64,000 nt of DNA from Bacteroidales bacterium (GCA_028680705.1 JAQUJY010000003.1:1-64000), one strand, 5' to 3'. Positions 26,883-37,200 are shown, counted from the stretch's first letter. The notes: a model not told the origin generated them from the sequence alone. Numbers and translations are program-made.

Positions 26883-28093
26883 CTGTTTGGTAACACAATG
26901 CTACTTTGGCGCAATATTGGTGTTAAGCGAGTAAGTGTAATTTCAGGACTATCTTGCCACGGAACAATCCACTCATTATTTCTCATGCCAATTTCGGGAA
27001 AATTATAGTTCTCCCTTTCGAGCAATGTTCGCGAGTCGGTAACAAACTCATCGAACAGTTCCTTATCCGCATCATTAAAATAATGGCTGTGTCTTTCGTA
27101 ATCGGCAACGGGTAACACACGGTATAGTTTTTTACCGTTTACAATAGGAGTGTGTACCCACACCAAAGCATGTGCAGCGTTGTTAATTAATGTTTTACCA
27201 TTTTCTTTTACAATATTTAGGGCAACTAGTGCCCCGCCATTTCGGTACTGCTGACGTTGGTTCGACACAAAATTTCCCAATGAGTAAACCGCCACACGCC
27301 CCTCGGTGGTATCGGTATCAAGCGAAGCCTCCATGCGCTGTATTACGTGGGGATGCGAACCTATTACCAGCCTAATGCCCAAATCGTGCATAAACCTTGT
27401 GAGTTGTAACTGCTGAATTGCAGGGGTACGCTGATACTCATTTCCCCAATGGATACATACAATCACCTCATCAACATTTAAGCTTTGTGTCTTATTATAA
27501 TCGGCTCTAATAAGAGCCGTATCAATTAAATTAACAACAGTGGGGCTCGGTACAGGGATTCCATTTGTTCCGTAGGTATAATTAAGTAGCGCTAAGCGGA
27601 TTCCATTCTGCTCAATAATAAGCGGGTAGGTTGTATCTTTATGCTGGGCATCGTAGTATGAACCTGCATAGGGAATTCCCTTTTCGGTTAACACATCAAT
27701 GGTTCGGATAATGCCATGCTTACCTCTGTCAACAGTATGATTATTGGCGGTAACAAGCACGTTTACCCCAGAACTGGTAAGCCCGTCAACCAACTCGTCG
27801 GGCGAACTAAACTGCGGATAACCCGTGTATGGCTCACCAGCTAGAGTAACCTCAAGGTTTGCAATGGTAATATCGGCTAAGCCAAAAAGAGGCGATACTC
27901 TTGAGAAAACATCTTCATAATCGTAACTGTTAGTTTCGTCATTGTATGCGCTCCTTATCTGGGGACCATGCCCCATTACATCACCAATAAACATAAGCGT
28001 AAGGCTTTGCCTTTGAGCAACATTTTTATCCTGAGCCTGAACAGATAAAGCGATTAAATGGACAAGTAAATAAAGCGCTGTGAATTTTCGCAT
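26867..28093 (-). CDS. CapA-family (poly-gamma-glutamate type) phosphoesterase, secreted
   Basis: 408 residues from ATG 28093, beginning with a signal peptide (MRKFTALYLLVHLIALSVQAQ). The frame runs 22 codons further to ATG 28159, but a promoter-like pair at 28112-28142 favours 28093. The PGA_cap metallophosphatase core is seen as FIGDVMGHG, NLEVTLAG, TANNHTVDRG, HWGNEY, GSHPHV and YSLGNFV, i.e. the metal-binding D/N/H series of the calcineurin-like family. The substrate is likely a cell-envelope compound; poly-gamma-glutamate capsule synthesis is not implied because no capBC genes are nearby. Followed by the PPDK-like gene. Confidence 0.88.
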   Translation of the reverse strand: MRKFTALYLLVHLIALSVQAQDKNVAQRQSLTLMFIGDVMGHGPQIRSAYNDETNSYDYEDVFSRVSPLFGLADITIANLEVTLAGEPYTGYPQFSSPDELVDGLTSSGVNVLVTANNHTVDRGKHGIIRTIDVLTEKGIPYAGSYYDAQHKDTTYPLIIEQNGIRLALLNYTYGTNGIPVPSPTVVNLIDTALIRADYNKTQSLNVDEVIVCIHWGNEYQRTPAIQQLQLTRFMHDLGIRLVIGSHPHVIQRMEASLDTDTTEGRVAVYSLGNFVSNQRQQYRNGGALVALNIVKENGKTLINNAAHALVWVHTPIVNGKKLYRVLPVADYERHSHYFNDADKELFDEFVTDSRTLLERENYNFPEIGMRNNEWIVPWQDSPEITLTRLTPILRQSSIVLPNRLGIP

Positions 28094-28111
28094 ACCAATA
28101 AGGTTTATGTT

Positions 28112-28142
28112 CAAAGATAGAAAAAGGACAAACAAATACAAT
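28112..28142 (-). promoter_or_regulatory. Promoter of the CapA-like gene
   Basis: On the minus strand: ATTG (28142-28139), 19 bases, TATCTTTG (28119-28112). The predicted start near 28108 gives a leader of about 15 bases before ATG 28093 and excludes ATG 28159. Confidence 0.45.
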
Positions 28143-28369
28143 TGTTGCGTTATCCCCATTTTTATTATTCCCTATTTTCATCCATTTTTGTAGTCTGAAT
28201 AACTAGAGATATGGAACATCAACTGTAGAAAAAAATATTCTATGGGTTTTTTCAGTCTCTTTAAAATAAATAGGCGCATGAAACGGGCCATGAGAAATAT
28301 TTTTCACAAAGGAAAGATGATTATTTTGGCGAGTTCCATGTGTTCCTTTGAAAACAAATAAATAGACAC

Positions 28370-29272
28370 ATGAAACCAACTCTTATCGTACTTGCTGCTG
28401 GAATGGGAAGCCGTTACGGAGGCATAAAACAAATTGACGCCGTTGGCCCCAATGGCGAAACCATTATCGATTACTCTGTTTTTGATGCGCTTCGTGCAGG
28501 CTTTGGAAAGGTAGTTTTTGTTATCCGTAAGGATATTGAAAAGGATTTTCGGGAAGTATTCGGTAAGCATTTCGATGATAAGGTGCCATACGAACTAGTT
28601 TTTCAGGAACTTGACAACCTACCAAGTGGCATTACATGCCCTGCCGATAGGGTAAAACCATGGGGAACAGCCCATGCCGTTTGGGTATGCCGCAACGTGG
28701 TAAAGGAACCATTTGCCGTAATTAATGCCGACGATTTTTACGGGGCCGAATCATTTGAGGTGCTAGCAAAGGAGCTTATGAATCCAGACCTTAAGGAGGG
28801 CGAGTATTTTATGGTTGGCTATCGTTTGGCCAATACGCTAAGCGATGAGGGTTCCGTTTCGCGTGGAGTTTGTACTGTAGATGCTAAATCGAACCTTAAC
28901 GATGTGGTTGAGCGCACACACATTGAAAGAGTTAACGACAAGGTAATGTATAAAGATACAAATGGCAAACTGGTTAACGTTGATGACAAGTCGCTTGTAT
29001 CGATGAACTTCTGGGGCTTTACGCCTAACTTTTTTGGGCACATAGATTCAATGCTCAACGAGTTTTTAAGCGGTTCGTTGGCAAACCCAAAGGCTGAATT
29101 TTACATACCAACAGTGGTAAATTCGCTCATAAAATCGGGTAAGGCTTCCTGCAATGTTCTGCCCACTAGTTCGCAATGGTTTGGCGTTACCTACCCTGGC
29201 GATAAGCCTATTGTTGCAAGCAGCTTGGCAAAATTGGTAAGTAAGGGCATCTATCCATCCCCACTATTCTGA
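28370..29272 (+). CDS. Sugar/choline-phosphate nucleotidyltransferase family protein
   Basis: 300 residues. The N-terminal nucleotide-binding loop is VLAAGMGSRYGGIKQ, with Arg and Lys of the G-x-G-x-R...K pattern of NTP transferases. NADDFYG near residue 122 gives a metal-binding Asp. The substrate could be a sugar 1-phosphate or another phosphorylated precursor; it is not obviously GlmU, RmlA or GalU. It is 7 bases upstream of the LysO-like pair, so is likely the head of an operon. The preceding 210 bases contain an 8-bp inverted repeat (CAAAGGAA/TTCCTTTG), but no clear promoter. Confidence 0.85.
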   Translation: MKPTLIVLAAGMGSRYGGIKQIDAVGPNGETIIDYSVFDALRAGFGKVVFVIRKDIEKDFREVFGKHFDDKVPYELVFQELDNLPSGITCPADRVKPWGTAHAVWVCRNVVKEPFAVINADDFYGAESFEVLAKELMNPDLKEGEYFMVGYRLANTLSDEGSVSRGVCTVDAKSNLNDVVERTHIERVNDKVMYKDTNGKLVNVDDKSLVSMNFWGFTPNFFGHIDSMLNEFLSGSLANPKAEFYIPTVVNSLIKSGKASCNVLPTSSQWFGVTYPGDKPIVASSLAKLVSKGIYPSPLF

Positions 29273-29279
29273 TAACAAA

Positions 29280-29570
29280 ATGTTTACAGTACTAATCGTA
29301 ATGGTAGTTGGGGTTGGCTTTGGTTACTTTTTACGTAATCGAAAGAGAGTGGTAAAGTTTGCCGACAAATTTACAATGTGGGCTATTTACCTGCTACTTT
29401 TTTTACTGGGAATTGCCGTAGGTGCAAACGACATAATTATGAAAAACCTTCCCAAACTTGGAGCTAAAGCTCTAGTAGTTTCACTTGGAGGGATTGCTGG
29501 TAGCGTTCTGATTGCTTGGGCTGCTTACGTAATTTGGTTTAAACCCAAAAATGATAGCCATGAGGAGTAG
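29280..29570 (+). CDS. LysO-like transporter, N-terminal half (separate gene)
   Basis: 96 residues with about three transmembrane helices (FTVLIVMVVGVGFGYFL and WAIYLLLFLLGIAVGAN, then a third near residue 70-90). This corresponds to the N-terminal DUF340 half of LysO (E. coli YbjE, about 300 residues, a lysine exporter). The next gene encodes the C-terminal half and overlaps it by 20 bases in another frame, so the transporter is apparently two polypeptides. Confidence 0.75.
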   Translation: MFTVLIVMVVGVGFGYFLRNRKRVVKFADKFTMWAIYLLLFLLGIAVGANDIIMKNLPKLGAKALVVSLGGIAGSVLIAWAAYVIWFKPKNDSHEE

Positions 29571-30165
29571 CCTCACAATACTTTCTTTTTTTGTACTGGG
29601 CGTTCTGCTGAGCATGTTTAGGTTTGTTCCCGAATTGCTAATACATAACGACTACAGCCAATGGGCATTATACCTTTTAATGTTTCTTGTTGGCATTAGC
29701 ATTGGAGCAGACCCCAACTCGCTTAAAGCCATTAAGCAGCTCAACTTTAAAATACTACTGGTACCCATTGTTACAATTATTGGAACTACGCTGGGCGTAG
29801 CCGTTATCTATTTACTACTATCCGACGACAAATTTCTCGATTTGTTGGCCGTAGGGTATGGTTTTGGTTACTATAGCCTTTCGAGCATCTTTATTACAGA
29901 ACTAAGAGGTGATGAACTGGGGGTTATTGCACTGCTAGCAAACATAATGCGCGAAATAATTACCCTTGTTGCCGCACCAACATTTGCGGTCCTTTTTGGT
30001 AAACTTGCCCCTATCTCAGCGGGTGGTGCAACTAGCATGGACACAACCCTGCCAATAATTACCAAATCTTCTGGAAAGGAATATGCAATGATTTCAATTT
30101 TTCACGGTATTGTTCTTTCAGTCCTCGTTCCCTTTTTAGTAACTTTGGTTCTTAGCTGGGGGTAG
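29551..30165 (+). CDS. LysO-like transporter, C-terminal half (separate gene)
   Basis: 204 residues with about six transmembrane helices. Segments LMFLVGISIGADPNS and LAVGYGFGYYSLSS resemble the LysO family core, including a GFGYYS motif. The start is ATG 29551, 20 bases inside the upstream half-gene. Together the two proteins have the length of single-chain LysO, a proton-coupled lysine (and thialysine) exporter in E. coli. Transport substrate in this organism is inferred by homology. Confidence 0.8.
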   Translation: MIAMRSSLTILSFFVLGVLLSMFRFVPELLIHNDYSQWALYLLMFLVGISIGADPNSLKAIKQLNFKILLVPIVTIIGTTLGVAVIYLLLSDDKFLDLLAVGYGFGYYSLSSIFITELRGDELGVIALLANIMREIITLVAAPTFAVLFGKLAPISAGGATSMDTTLPIITKSSGKEYAMISIFHGIVLSVLVPFLVTLVLSWG

Positions 30166-30186
30166 CTGCCGTAGCCTAATTTTATT

Positions 30187-30723
30187 ATGAAACGTATATT
30201 TATAGTAGCACTATTTTCGGTCACCTTGCTAACGGCGCATGCACAGATTAATCCCGTTGACCTGTCGGGTGAAGTTTTACAACTAGCTATACCCGGAGCG
30301 GCTTTCGCTTCTACCCTAATATGGAGCGAGGAGGAATATAAAGGAACTTGGCAATTTATTTGGGCGGCTGGTATTTCAACCGTTGTTACCTACGGGCTTA
30401 AGTATGCAATAAACAAGGAACGACCAAATGGCGAAAAACATTCGTTCCCCTCGGGGCACGCATCGCGAGCTTTTATGGGTGCAGCATTTGCTCAACGTAA
30501 ATTTGGGTGGAAAGTAGGAATCCCAGCCTACGCCCTAGCAGCCTACACAGGCTATACCCGACTTTATGCCAATAAGCACGATTACTGGGATATTATTGGG
30601 GGAGCAGCTGTTGGGGTAGTTAGCTCTTATATTTTTGCCAAGCCGTATAATAACGAGAAGATTAATGTGTCATTTGGTCGGCAACAGGAAGCATACGTAC
30701 TAAATTTGAACCTAACCTTTTAG
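30187..30723 (+). CDS. PAP2-family phosphatase
   Basis: 178 residues. An N-terminal signal/TM segment precedes the PAP2 acid phosphatase core: KYAINKERPNG (K-x6-RP), SFPSGHASRAF (PSGH) and a later segment with TRLYANKHDYWD that corresponds to the SRxxxxxHxxxD motif. These are the three vanadium-haloperoxidase/PAP2 motifs. It probably dephosphorylates a lipid or isoprenoid phosphate at the membrane. It follows the LysO pair by 21 bases, likely in the same operon. Confidence 0.88.
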   Translation: MKRIFIVALFSVTLLTAHAQINPVDLSGEVLQLAIPGAAFASTLIWSEEEYKGTWQFIWAAGISTVVTYGLKYAINKERPNGEKHSFPSGHASRAFMGAAFAQRKFGWKVGIPAYALAAYTGYTRLYANKHDYWDIIGGAAVGVVSSYIFAKPYNNEKINVSFGRQQEAYVLNLNLTF

Positions 30724-31149
30724 TAAAAAGAGGTGTGGTATTCGTAAAAATATCAGCCAACCAAAATATATTGCACAAATTAAAAGTTTTCCCTGAATAT
30801 CAATAAAAACTACTTTAGCAATAGTACTTTCAACCCTTACCGTCGCCTTTGCACTTTTACACTAATTCCTAAATATCAGATATTAATGGCTTTAAAGAAC
30901 TAAAGGACGATAACCAATTTCTTGAATCGAATAAGTTTCTCAATACAAATCAAAATAGCATAGGGTACAACTTTGATTTTTGACAATGGAGTAGCCTACT
31001 CTGCTCACAAATTACTGGTGCTTCAACTAGCGTTGAGAAGGTTGTTAGCCACTTAATCAACGTTGCTTCATTTACCTTTATTGAAGATAGCGGCGTTGGT
31101 ACTCTTGTATTCCACATCACAATGATTTATCTTTGTGAAAATGCACTCT
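30724..31149. other. Gene-poor interval before nadB with possible gene remnant
   Basis: No full-length frame. One reading frame (about 30873-31130) is open for a long stretch except for one TGA (near 30981), and a hydrophobic 20-residue signal-like run lies in another frame at 30803-30862 and would begin with ATA. This may be a decayed small secreted protein, but is weak. A promoter-like pair for nadB is at its right end. Confidence 0.25.
31104..31135 (+). promoter_or_regulatory. Promoter of nadB
   Basis: CTTG (31104-31107), 20 bases, TATCTTTG (31128-31135). The predicted start is near 31139-31142, so the nadB mRNA would have almost no leader before ATG 31141 or about ten bases before ATG 31150. 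Confidence 0.5.
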
Positions 31150-32730
31150 ATGGCTACTCACTCATGCGATTTTTTAGTAATTGGCTCAGGCATTGCAGGT
31201 TTAAGTTTTGCACTTAAAGCCGCCGAACATGGTACTGTTGTTATAATAAGCAAGGCGAATCTGGAAGAGACAAACACCGTTTACGCCCAAGGAGGAATAG
31301 CTGCAGTAACCTATGACCCCGATAGCGTTGAAAAGCATATAAACGATACCCTAATCTGTGGCGATGGGCTATGCAACAAGCAGGTTGTGAGAATGATTGT
31401 TGAGGAAGCACCAACCCAAATAAAGCAACTGATACAGTGGGGCGTTCTGTTTGACAGAGACACATCGGGGCAATACGATTTGGCCAAAGAAGGAGGACAT
31501 TCAGAGCATCGGATTTTGCACCACAAGGACAATACAGGCCATGAGATACAGCGAGCCTTAACCAGTAGGGTAAAAAATCATAAGAACATTGAAATTTTCG
31601 AAAACTACTTTGCTGTCGAGATTATCACCCAGCACCACATGGGCATGAAGGTTAAAAGGGGGAGTCCAGAAATAAAATGTTTCGGTGCATTTGTTCTCAA
31701 CCTTAAAACCCAGAAGGTAGAAAAATTTATATCCAAAACTACCATAATGGCCACGGGGGGAATAGGTAACATTTACCACACTACAACCAATCCGCTAGTG
31801 GCCACAGGCGATGGCATTGCCATGGTTTACCGCGCTAAAGGCGAGATTGAGAATATGGAGTTTATCCAATTTCACCCCTCATCGCTCTTCTATCCTGGCG
31901 AACGGCCATCATTTTTAATTACCGAAGCAATGCGAGGGTTTGGGGCCATCCTAAAAACAACCGATGGCAAAGAGTTTATGCACAAATACGACGAGAGAGG
32001 CTCACTGGCCCCACGCGATATTGTTGCCCGTGCCATTGACAACGAGATGAAGACCAGGGGCGACGATTTTGTTTACCTCGATGCAACCTTTAAGGACGCT
32101 ACCGAAATAAAAAATCACTTCCCAAACATTTACCAAAAATGCCTTAGCATTGGCATTGATATAACCAAGGATATGATTCCTGTTGTTCCCGCTGCGCATT
32201 ACCTATGTGGAGGAATAAAAGTTGATATGAACGGCGAAAGCACAATAAAGAACCTTTACGCTGTGGGCGAATGCTCATCAACTGGCCTGCATGGTGCAAA
32301 CCGACTTGCATCAAACTCGCTTATTGAGGCCCTTGTTTATGCCGAAAAGGCATTCCAAAATGCCCATAAAACTATTAATGGGATTGAAATTAACCATGCA
32401 ATACCCGATTGGGACTACGAGGGAACAACCCACCCCGAGGAGATGGTACTTGTTACGCAAAGTTATAAGGAGATGCAGCAGATTATGAGCAACTACGTTG
32501 GCATTGTTCGTTCGAACCTAAGGCTGGAAAGAGCTCTTATCCGCCTTGAGACCCTGTATCGCGAAACAGAGGAACTCTACAAAAAGTCGATACTGACCCA
32601 AAACCTTTGTGAACTTAGAAACATGATAAACGTTGGCTACCTAATTATCAAGAACGCCCAAAAAATGCGCGAGAGTCGTGGCCTACACTATTCACTCGAT
32701 TACCCCAAAGTGAAAGGAACTGAGTTTTAA
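31150..32730 (+). CDS. nadB: L-aspartate oxidase
   Basis: 526 residues from ATG 31150 (ATG 31141 and GTG 31135 are in phase). FAD-binding segment DFLVIGSGIAGLSFAL at the N-terminus, NTVYAQGGIAAV, the HPSSLFYPG substrate segment, and GLHGANRLASNSLIEAL with the flavin/carboxylate Arg. It oxidises L-aspartate to iminoaspartate, the first step of NAD synthesis. It is related to SdhA but has the NadB-specific C-terminus. nadA and nadC are not in the window. The asparagine-synthetase-like gene follows 24 bases downstream in the same direction. Confidence 0.95.
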   Translation: MATHSCDFLVIGSGIAGLSFALKAAEHGTVVIISKANLEETNTVYAQGGIAAVTYDPDSVEKHINDTLICGDGLCNKQVVRMIVEEAPTQIKQLIQWGVLFDRDTSGQYDLAKEGGHSEHRILHHKDNTGHEIQRALTSRVKNHKNIEIFENYFAVEIITQHHMGMKVKRGSPEIKCFGAFVLNLKTQKVEKFISKTTIMATGGIGNIYHTTTNPLVATGDGIAMVYRAKGEIENMEFIQFHPSSLFYPGERPSFLITEAMRGFGAILKTTDGKEFMHKYDERGSLAPRDIVARAIDNEMKTRGDDFVYLDATFKDATEIKNHFPNIYQKCLSIGIDITKDMIPVVPAAHYLCGGIKVDMNGESTIKNLYAVGECSSTGLHGANRLASNSLIEALVYAEKAFQNAHKTINGIEINHAIPDWDYEGTTHPEEMVLVTQSYKEMQQIMSNYVGIVRSNLRLERALIRLETLYRETEELYKKSILTQNLCELRNMINVGYLIIKNAQKMRESRGLHYSLDYPKVKGTEF

Positions 32731-32754
32731 ATACATTAATGCCAATTGATTACC

Positions 32755-34197
32755 ATGAGTTTATTCCAAGGACAATTTCTTTTCACAAAACAAATACCCG
32801 AATCCCACCTAACCGATTGGAACAAGGTGGAGATAGATGACTACACACTTTTATCGCACCCAAGTTTAAACATCACCTCTGCCAAGGGTAACAACTTTGA
32901 ACTTCATCTCATTGGGGATGTTTACGAATGGGTTAACCCATTCCAAACCAACCAGCAAATCCTCAACTCGTTAGTCAAAAACCCTACATTTGATAAGGTT
33001 CTTGAAGAGTTAGCTGGCTATACAGGTCGATTTTTACTATTCTACCTTTCAAGTGATGCTCTACATATTGTTAACGATGCATGCGCACAGCATGAGGTTT
33101 ACTACAACAATAGTTTTACAGCCTTTGGCTCACAGCCAAAAATAATTGAACTTGTAGACAAGCACTCCCCTCTCACCAACAAAGCAGCAAATAACTTCTT
33201 TAAATCTAAGAGCTTTTTAAGCAAAAAAGTGTTCTACGGCAACAAAACTCACGTACATAACATTAAGCATTTGCTGCCAAATCATCATCTGGATATAAAA
33301 AACAAAAGAATAGTTCGCAACTACCCCTTTGAACCGCTCAACCATCTGTCGCTAAACGAAGCTGCTGGCAGAGCAAGCTTAATGCTAAAAGGTTTTTTAA
33401 AGGCCATTGCCCATAGGGAGAGAATAGCGCTAGCGGTAACTGCAGGGTACGATAGCAGGGTACTATTTCTTGCTAGTTTGGAATTGCCATGCAATTACTT
33501 TGTACAAAAACATTTGTACATGACTAATACACACCACGATATTACCATTCCAAGCCAGCTAACAAAAATGTTTGGTAAAGAGTTTACCATCATCCCCGAC
33601 ATACCCAAACAGCAAACAGTTTATCCAGAGGGTTATGAAACCAGCATTGATTTTCCAAGGTTCTTAAATATCCCCAGTGTGCTTTATCAAGATTACACCT
33701 ATGTCAACGGAAATATTAGCGAAATTGCCAGAAACTACTATGGGTACCTAAAAAAACCATCGGCTCGAAATCTGGCTTTTTTAAATGGATATAAAAACGC
33801 TAGAGCCGTAATAAACGAATACCAGGATTGGATTGATAGCAACGAGAACCTATTCAAAACCAATGGTTACAATCTGCTTGATATGTTTTACTGGGAAGAA
33901 AGAATGGGCAATTGGGCCGCAAAGGCAAAAACAGAGGGTTGTGCAATGGGGCAAAAATTTATTTCGCCATTTAACTCAAGGCTCTTGCTTACCATACTCT
34001 TAAGTACAGACCGTAAACTGCGCGACTCTCACAGTAATGTTCTCTACAACCGAACCATCGAACTGCTTGAACCAGAGGCTTTGAATATTCCCATAAACCC
34101 ATGCCGAAAGCGTAAGATAATTGAATTTATGAGAACACTCCGTATATACAATACTTACAGATACATTGGCATTAAGCTTCAAATGCTAAAACCATAA
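32755..34197 (+). CDS. Asparagine-synthetase-like protein with PP-loop domain
   Basis: 480 residues from ATG 32755; an in-phase ATG at 32746 is possible. The N-terminal ~170 residues resemble the glutaminase-like domain fold of asparagine synthetases (FLLFYLSSDALHIVNDACAQHEVYY), but the N-terminal catalytic Cys of class II amidotransferases is absent. Residues about 215-240 carry ALAVTAGYDSRVLFLA, matching the SGGxDS PP-loop that binds ATP pyrophosphate. This looks like the ATP-using half of an amidating or ligating enzyme without its own ammonia supply. Substrate is unknown. It follows nadB by 24 bases; the next gene has a separate -7 box. Confidence 0.7.
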   Translation: MSLFQGQFLFTKQIPESHLTDWNKVEIDDYTLLSHPSLNITSAKGNNFELHLIGDVYEWVNPFQTNQQILNSLVKNPTFDKVLEELAGYTGRFLLFYLSSDALHIVNDACAQHEVYYNNSFTAFGSQPKIIELVDKHSPLTNKAANNFFKSKSFLSKKVFYGNKTHVHNIKHLLPNHHLDIKNKRIVRNYPFEPLNHLSLNEAAGRASLMLKGFLKAIAHRERIALAVTAGYDSRVLFLASLELPCNYFVQKHLYMTNTHHDITIPSQLTKMFGKEFTIIPDIPKQQTVYPEGYETSIDFPRFLNIPSVLYQDYTYVNGNISEIARNYYGYLKKPSARNLAFLNGYKNARAVINEYQDWIDSNENLFKTNGYNLLDMFYWEERMGNWAAKAKTEGCAMGQKFISPFNSRLLLTILLSTDRKLRDSHSNVLYNRTIELLEPEALNIPINPCRKRKIIEFMRTLRIYNTYRYIGIKLQMLKP

Positions 34198-34257
34198 TAT
34201 CAAGCATAACCATCCGTTACTTAGTTGTAATTGATATAGATGTAGTTATAAAATTGC

Positions 34258-34265
34258 TACATTTG
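34258..34265 (+). promoter_or_regulatory. -7 box TACATTTG upstream of the DUF2723 gene
   Basis: Exact TAnnTTTG match 28 bases before ATG 34294; no -33 TTTG at standard spacing. Confidence 0.35.
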
Positions 34266-34293
34266 CCAACTTAAATTAAAAAAACGCATACCC

Positions 34294-37200
34294 ATGCAAC
34301 ACCTAAACCAGAAACAGCTTTCAAAATTAAATATCATTTTCGGATGGTTAGCCTTTCTCATAGCGGCCATTGTTTACATTATGACCATTCAGCCAACTGC
34401 AAGTTTTTGGGATTGCGGTGAGTTTATAGCCAGTGGCTATAAAATGGAGGTTGGCCATCCCCCAGGAGCACCATTCTTTATGCTACTTATGCGCCTTTTT
34501 ACCATGCTGGCCCCAACCACAGAGCTAATCCCTGTTTTTGCTAATACACTTTCGGCACTTGCCAGCGCATTCACCATACTATTCCTATTCTGGAGCATTA
34601 CACACCTCGCTCGCAAAATGGTAGATATTAAAAACGATACCATTACCTATACGCAGACAATACTTATAATTGGAGCAGGATTGGTGGGAGCACTTGCCTA
34701 TACCTTTTCTGATTCTTTTTGGTTTTCGGCTGTTGAGGCTGAGGTTTATGCAACATCATCGCTATTTACTGCATTAGTTTTTTGGGCAATACTTAAATGG
34801 GAGAACGTTGCCCATGAACCCCATGCAAACCGATGGCTTGTCCTTATTGCCTACCTCATGGGACTTTCAATTGGGGTTCACCTGCTAAACCTGCTGGCCA
34901 TTCCTGCCATTGTTATGGTTTACTACTTTAAAAAGTATACAGTTACACCATGGGGCATTGTTAAGGCTCTTGCTATTAGCGTTTTACTTTTACTGATTAT
35001 GATGTATGGGGTCGTACAAGGATTTATTGTACTTGCCTCAAAATTTGAGTTGTTATTCGTTAACGTCTTTGGATTACCCTATAAGTCGGGGGTGCTCTTC
35101 TATCTTATGGCTATTATTGCAGCAATCGTTTGGGGAATTATATACTCGCATAAAAAAGCTAAGCCCGTACTCAACACTATCCTGGTTAGCTTTGCAGTAA
35201 TCATAATCGGATATAGCTCATTTGCGGTTATCGTTATTCGCTCATCGGCTAAACCGCCCATGGACCAGAACAGTCCAAACAACATGTTCTCGCTGCTATA
35301 CTACCTTAACCGAGAACAATATGGCGACCGCCCACTAGTTGTGGGTCAAGCCTTTGATGCTCCCGTTGTTGACCGAAAGAACGGAAAACCACAGTACATC
35401 CAAAAGGATGGCAAATATGCTATTGCAGCATACAAAACAGAAGTTAAATACGATAGCCGTTTTACAACCCCTTTCCCAAGAATGTATAGCTCCGAATCGT
35501 CGCATATTGATGCCTATAAAAAATGGAGTAATTTCTCTGGACGGTCTATCAGGATAACCAACCGAAGCGGGGAACCAGAAGTTAAACAGATTCCAACATT
35601 TGGTGAAAATCTACGATTCTTCTTCTCGTACCAGATAGGGCATATGTACTGGCGATACTTTATGTGGAACTTTGCTGGCAGGCAAAACGACCTACAGGGT
35701 CATGGCGAAATAACCAAGGGAAACTGGATTAGCGGAATTCCGTTTATCGATTCCGCAAGACTTGGCCCACAGAGTGAACTGCCATCTACCCTAAAGGGCA
35801 AAGCCCATAACCGATACTTTATGCTGCCATTCATACTAGGACTGGTTGGTATATGGGTTCATTATATGAAGAACAAAAAAGATTTTTGGGTGGTAACCCT
35901 ACTATTTGTTCTTACAGGCATTGCAATTGTAGTTTACCTAAACCAAACACCCTACCAACCCCGCGAGCGCGACTATGCTTATGTTGGTAGTTTCTACGCT
36001 TTTAGTATATGGATTGGTCTAGGGGTAATTGGTCTTTACCAAGTTATTAGGCGAGCATTAAGCGGCCCAGCTGGCGCAGTGGTAACAACAGCCGTTGCAC
36101 TAGTTTTTGTACCTGGGCTTATGGCTGCCGAAAATTGGGACGACCACGACAGGTCAGGCAACTACATACCAGTTGATTTTGCCTACAATGCCCTAAAAAC
36201 ATGTGAACCAAATGCCATCATTTTTTCGTATGGCGATAATGATACATTCCCACTATGGTATGCGCAAGAGGTTGAGGAATACCGAACCGATGTTAGGGTT
36301 AGCAATCTAAGCTATCTGAGAGCCGATTGGTATGTTAGCCAAATGCTCCGAAAGGCATACAGTTCAGACCCTCTTCCCGCCAGCATGACCCTTGACAAAT
36401 ACGTTAACGGAACACGTGATGTTGTTCTTGCCACCGACAGGCTAAGCCAACCGCTTGACGTAAAAAGGGCTGTCGACTTTATGCTAAGCGATAAAGCAGA
36501 GACAAAGATGAACTCACCCTTTGAACGGGACCAAACAATTGACTTTTTCCCAACTCGCAATCTATATCTACCGGTTGATAAGGAAATCATCGAAAAGAAA
36601 AAGGTTGTAAGCCAAAATAAGCTAAGCCAAGTGGTTGATACAATGAGCTGGCGATTACCAAGCAACTACATGTTTAAGGATGGGCTCTTCCTTATGGATC
36701 TTATGGCCCACAATAACTGGGAAAGACCAATGTACTTTGCCGTTACCGTTAGCACCGATACCTACCAGAACCTGGATAAATACTTCCAAATGGAAGGGTT
36801 AGCCTATCGCATTGTACCCATTGAAGCACCCAAAGTGGGAGGGAAATATGGGAGCGTTGATACCGAAAGGATGTACAATAACCTAATGAATGAGTACAGT
36901 TATAGGAGCATTGCCGATGAGAAGGTTTATATCAATGAGAATGGCGGCCGAATAGTATCAAACTATAGAAATATTTTTGGCCGATTGGCACGCGATTTGA
37001 TTGCCGAGGGCAAGGCCGATTCAGCCATAGCCGCTCTTGATAAGTGTATGGAAGTAGTACCCCAAAAAACAATGCCCTTTAACTTTTTTGTACTGTCGTT
37101 AATTGAATCGTACTACAAGGCAGGGAGCATTGAAAAAGGTACGCAGCACTCGAGGGTTTACATGGAGCAGTGCGCCGAGGAACTGGTATACTACCTATCA

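Noticed and set aside
26867-28093. Poly-gamma-glutamate capsule locus
   Set aside because: Only the CapA-like phosphoesterase is present; the synthetase genes are missing.
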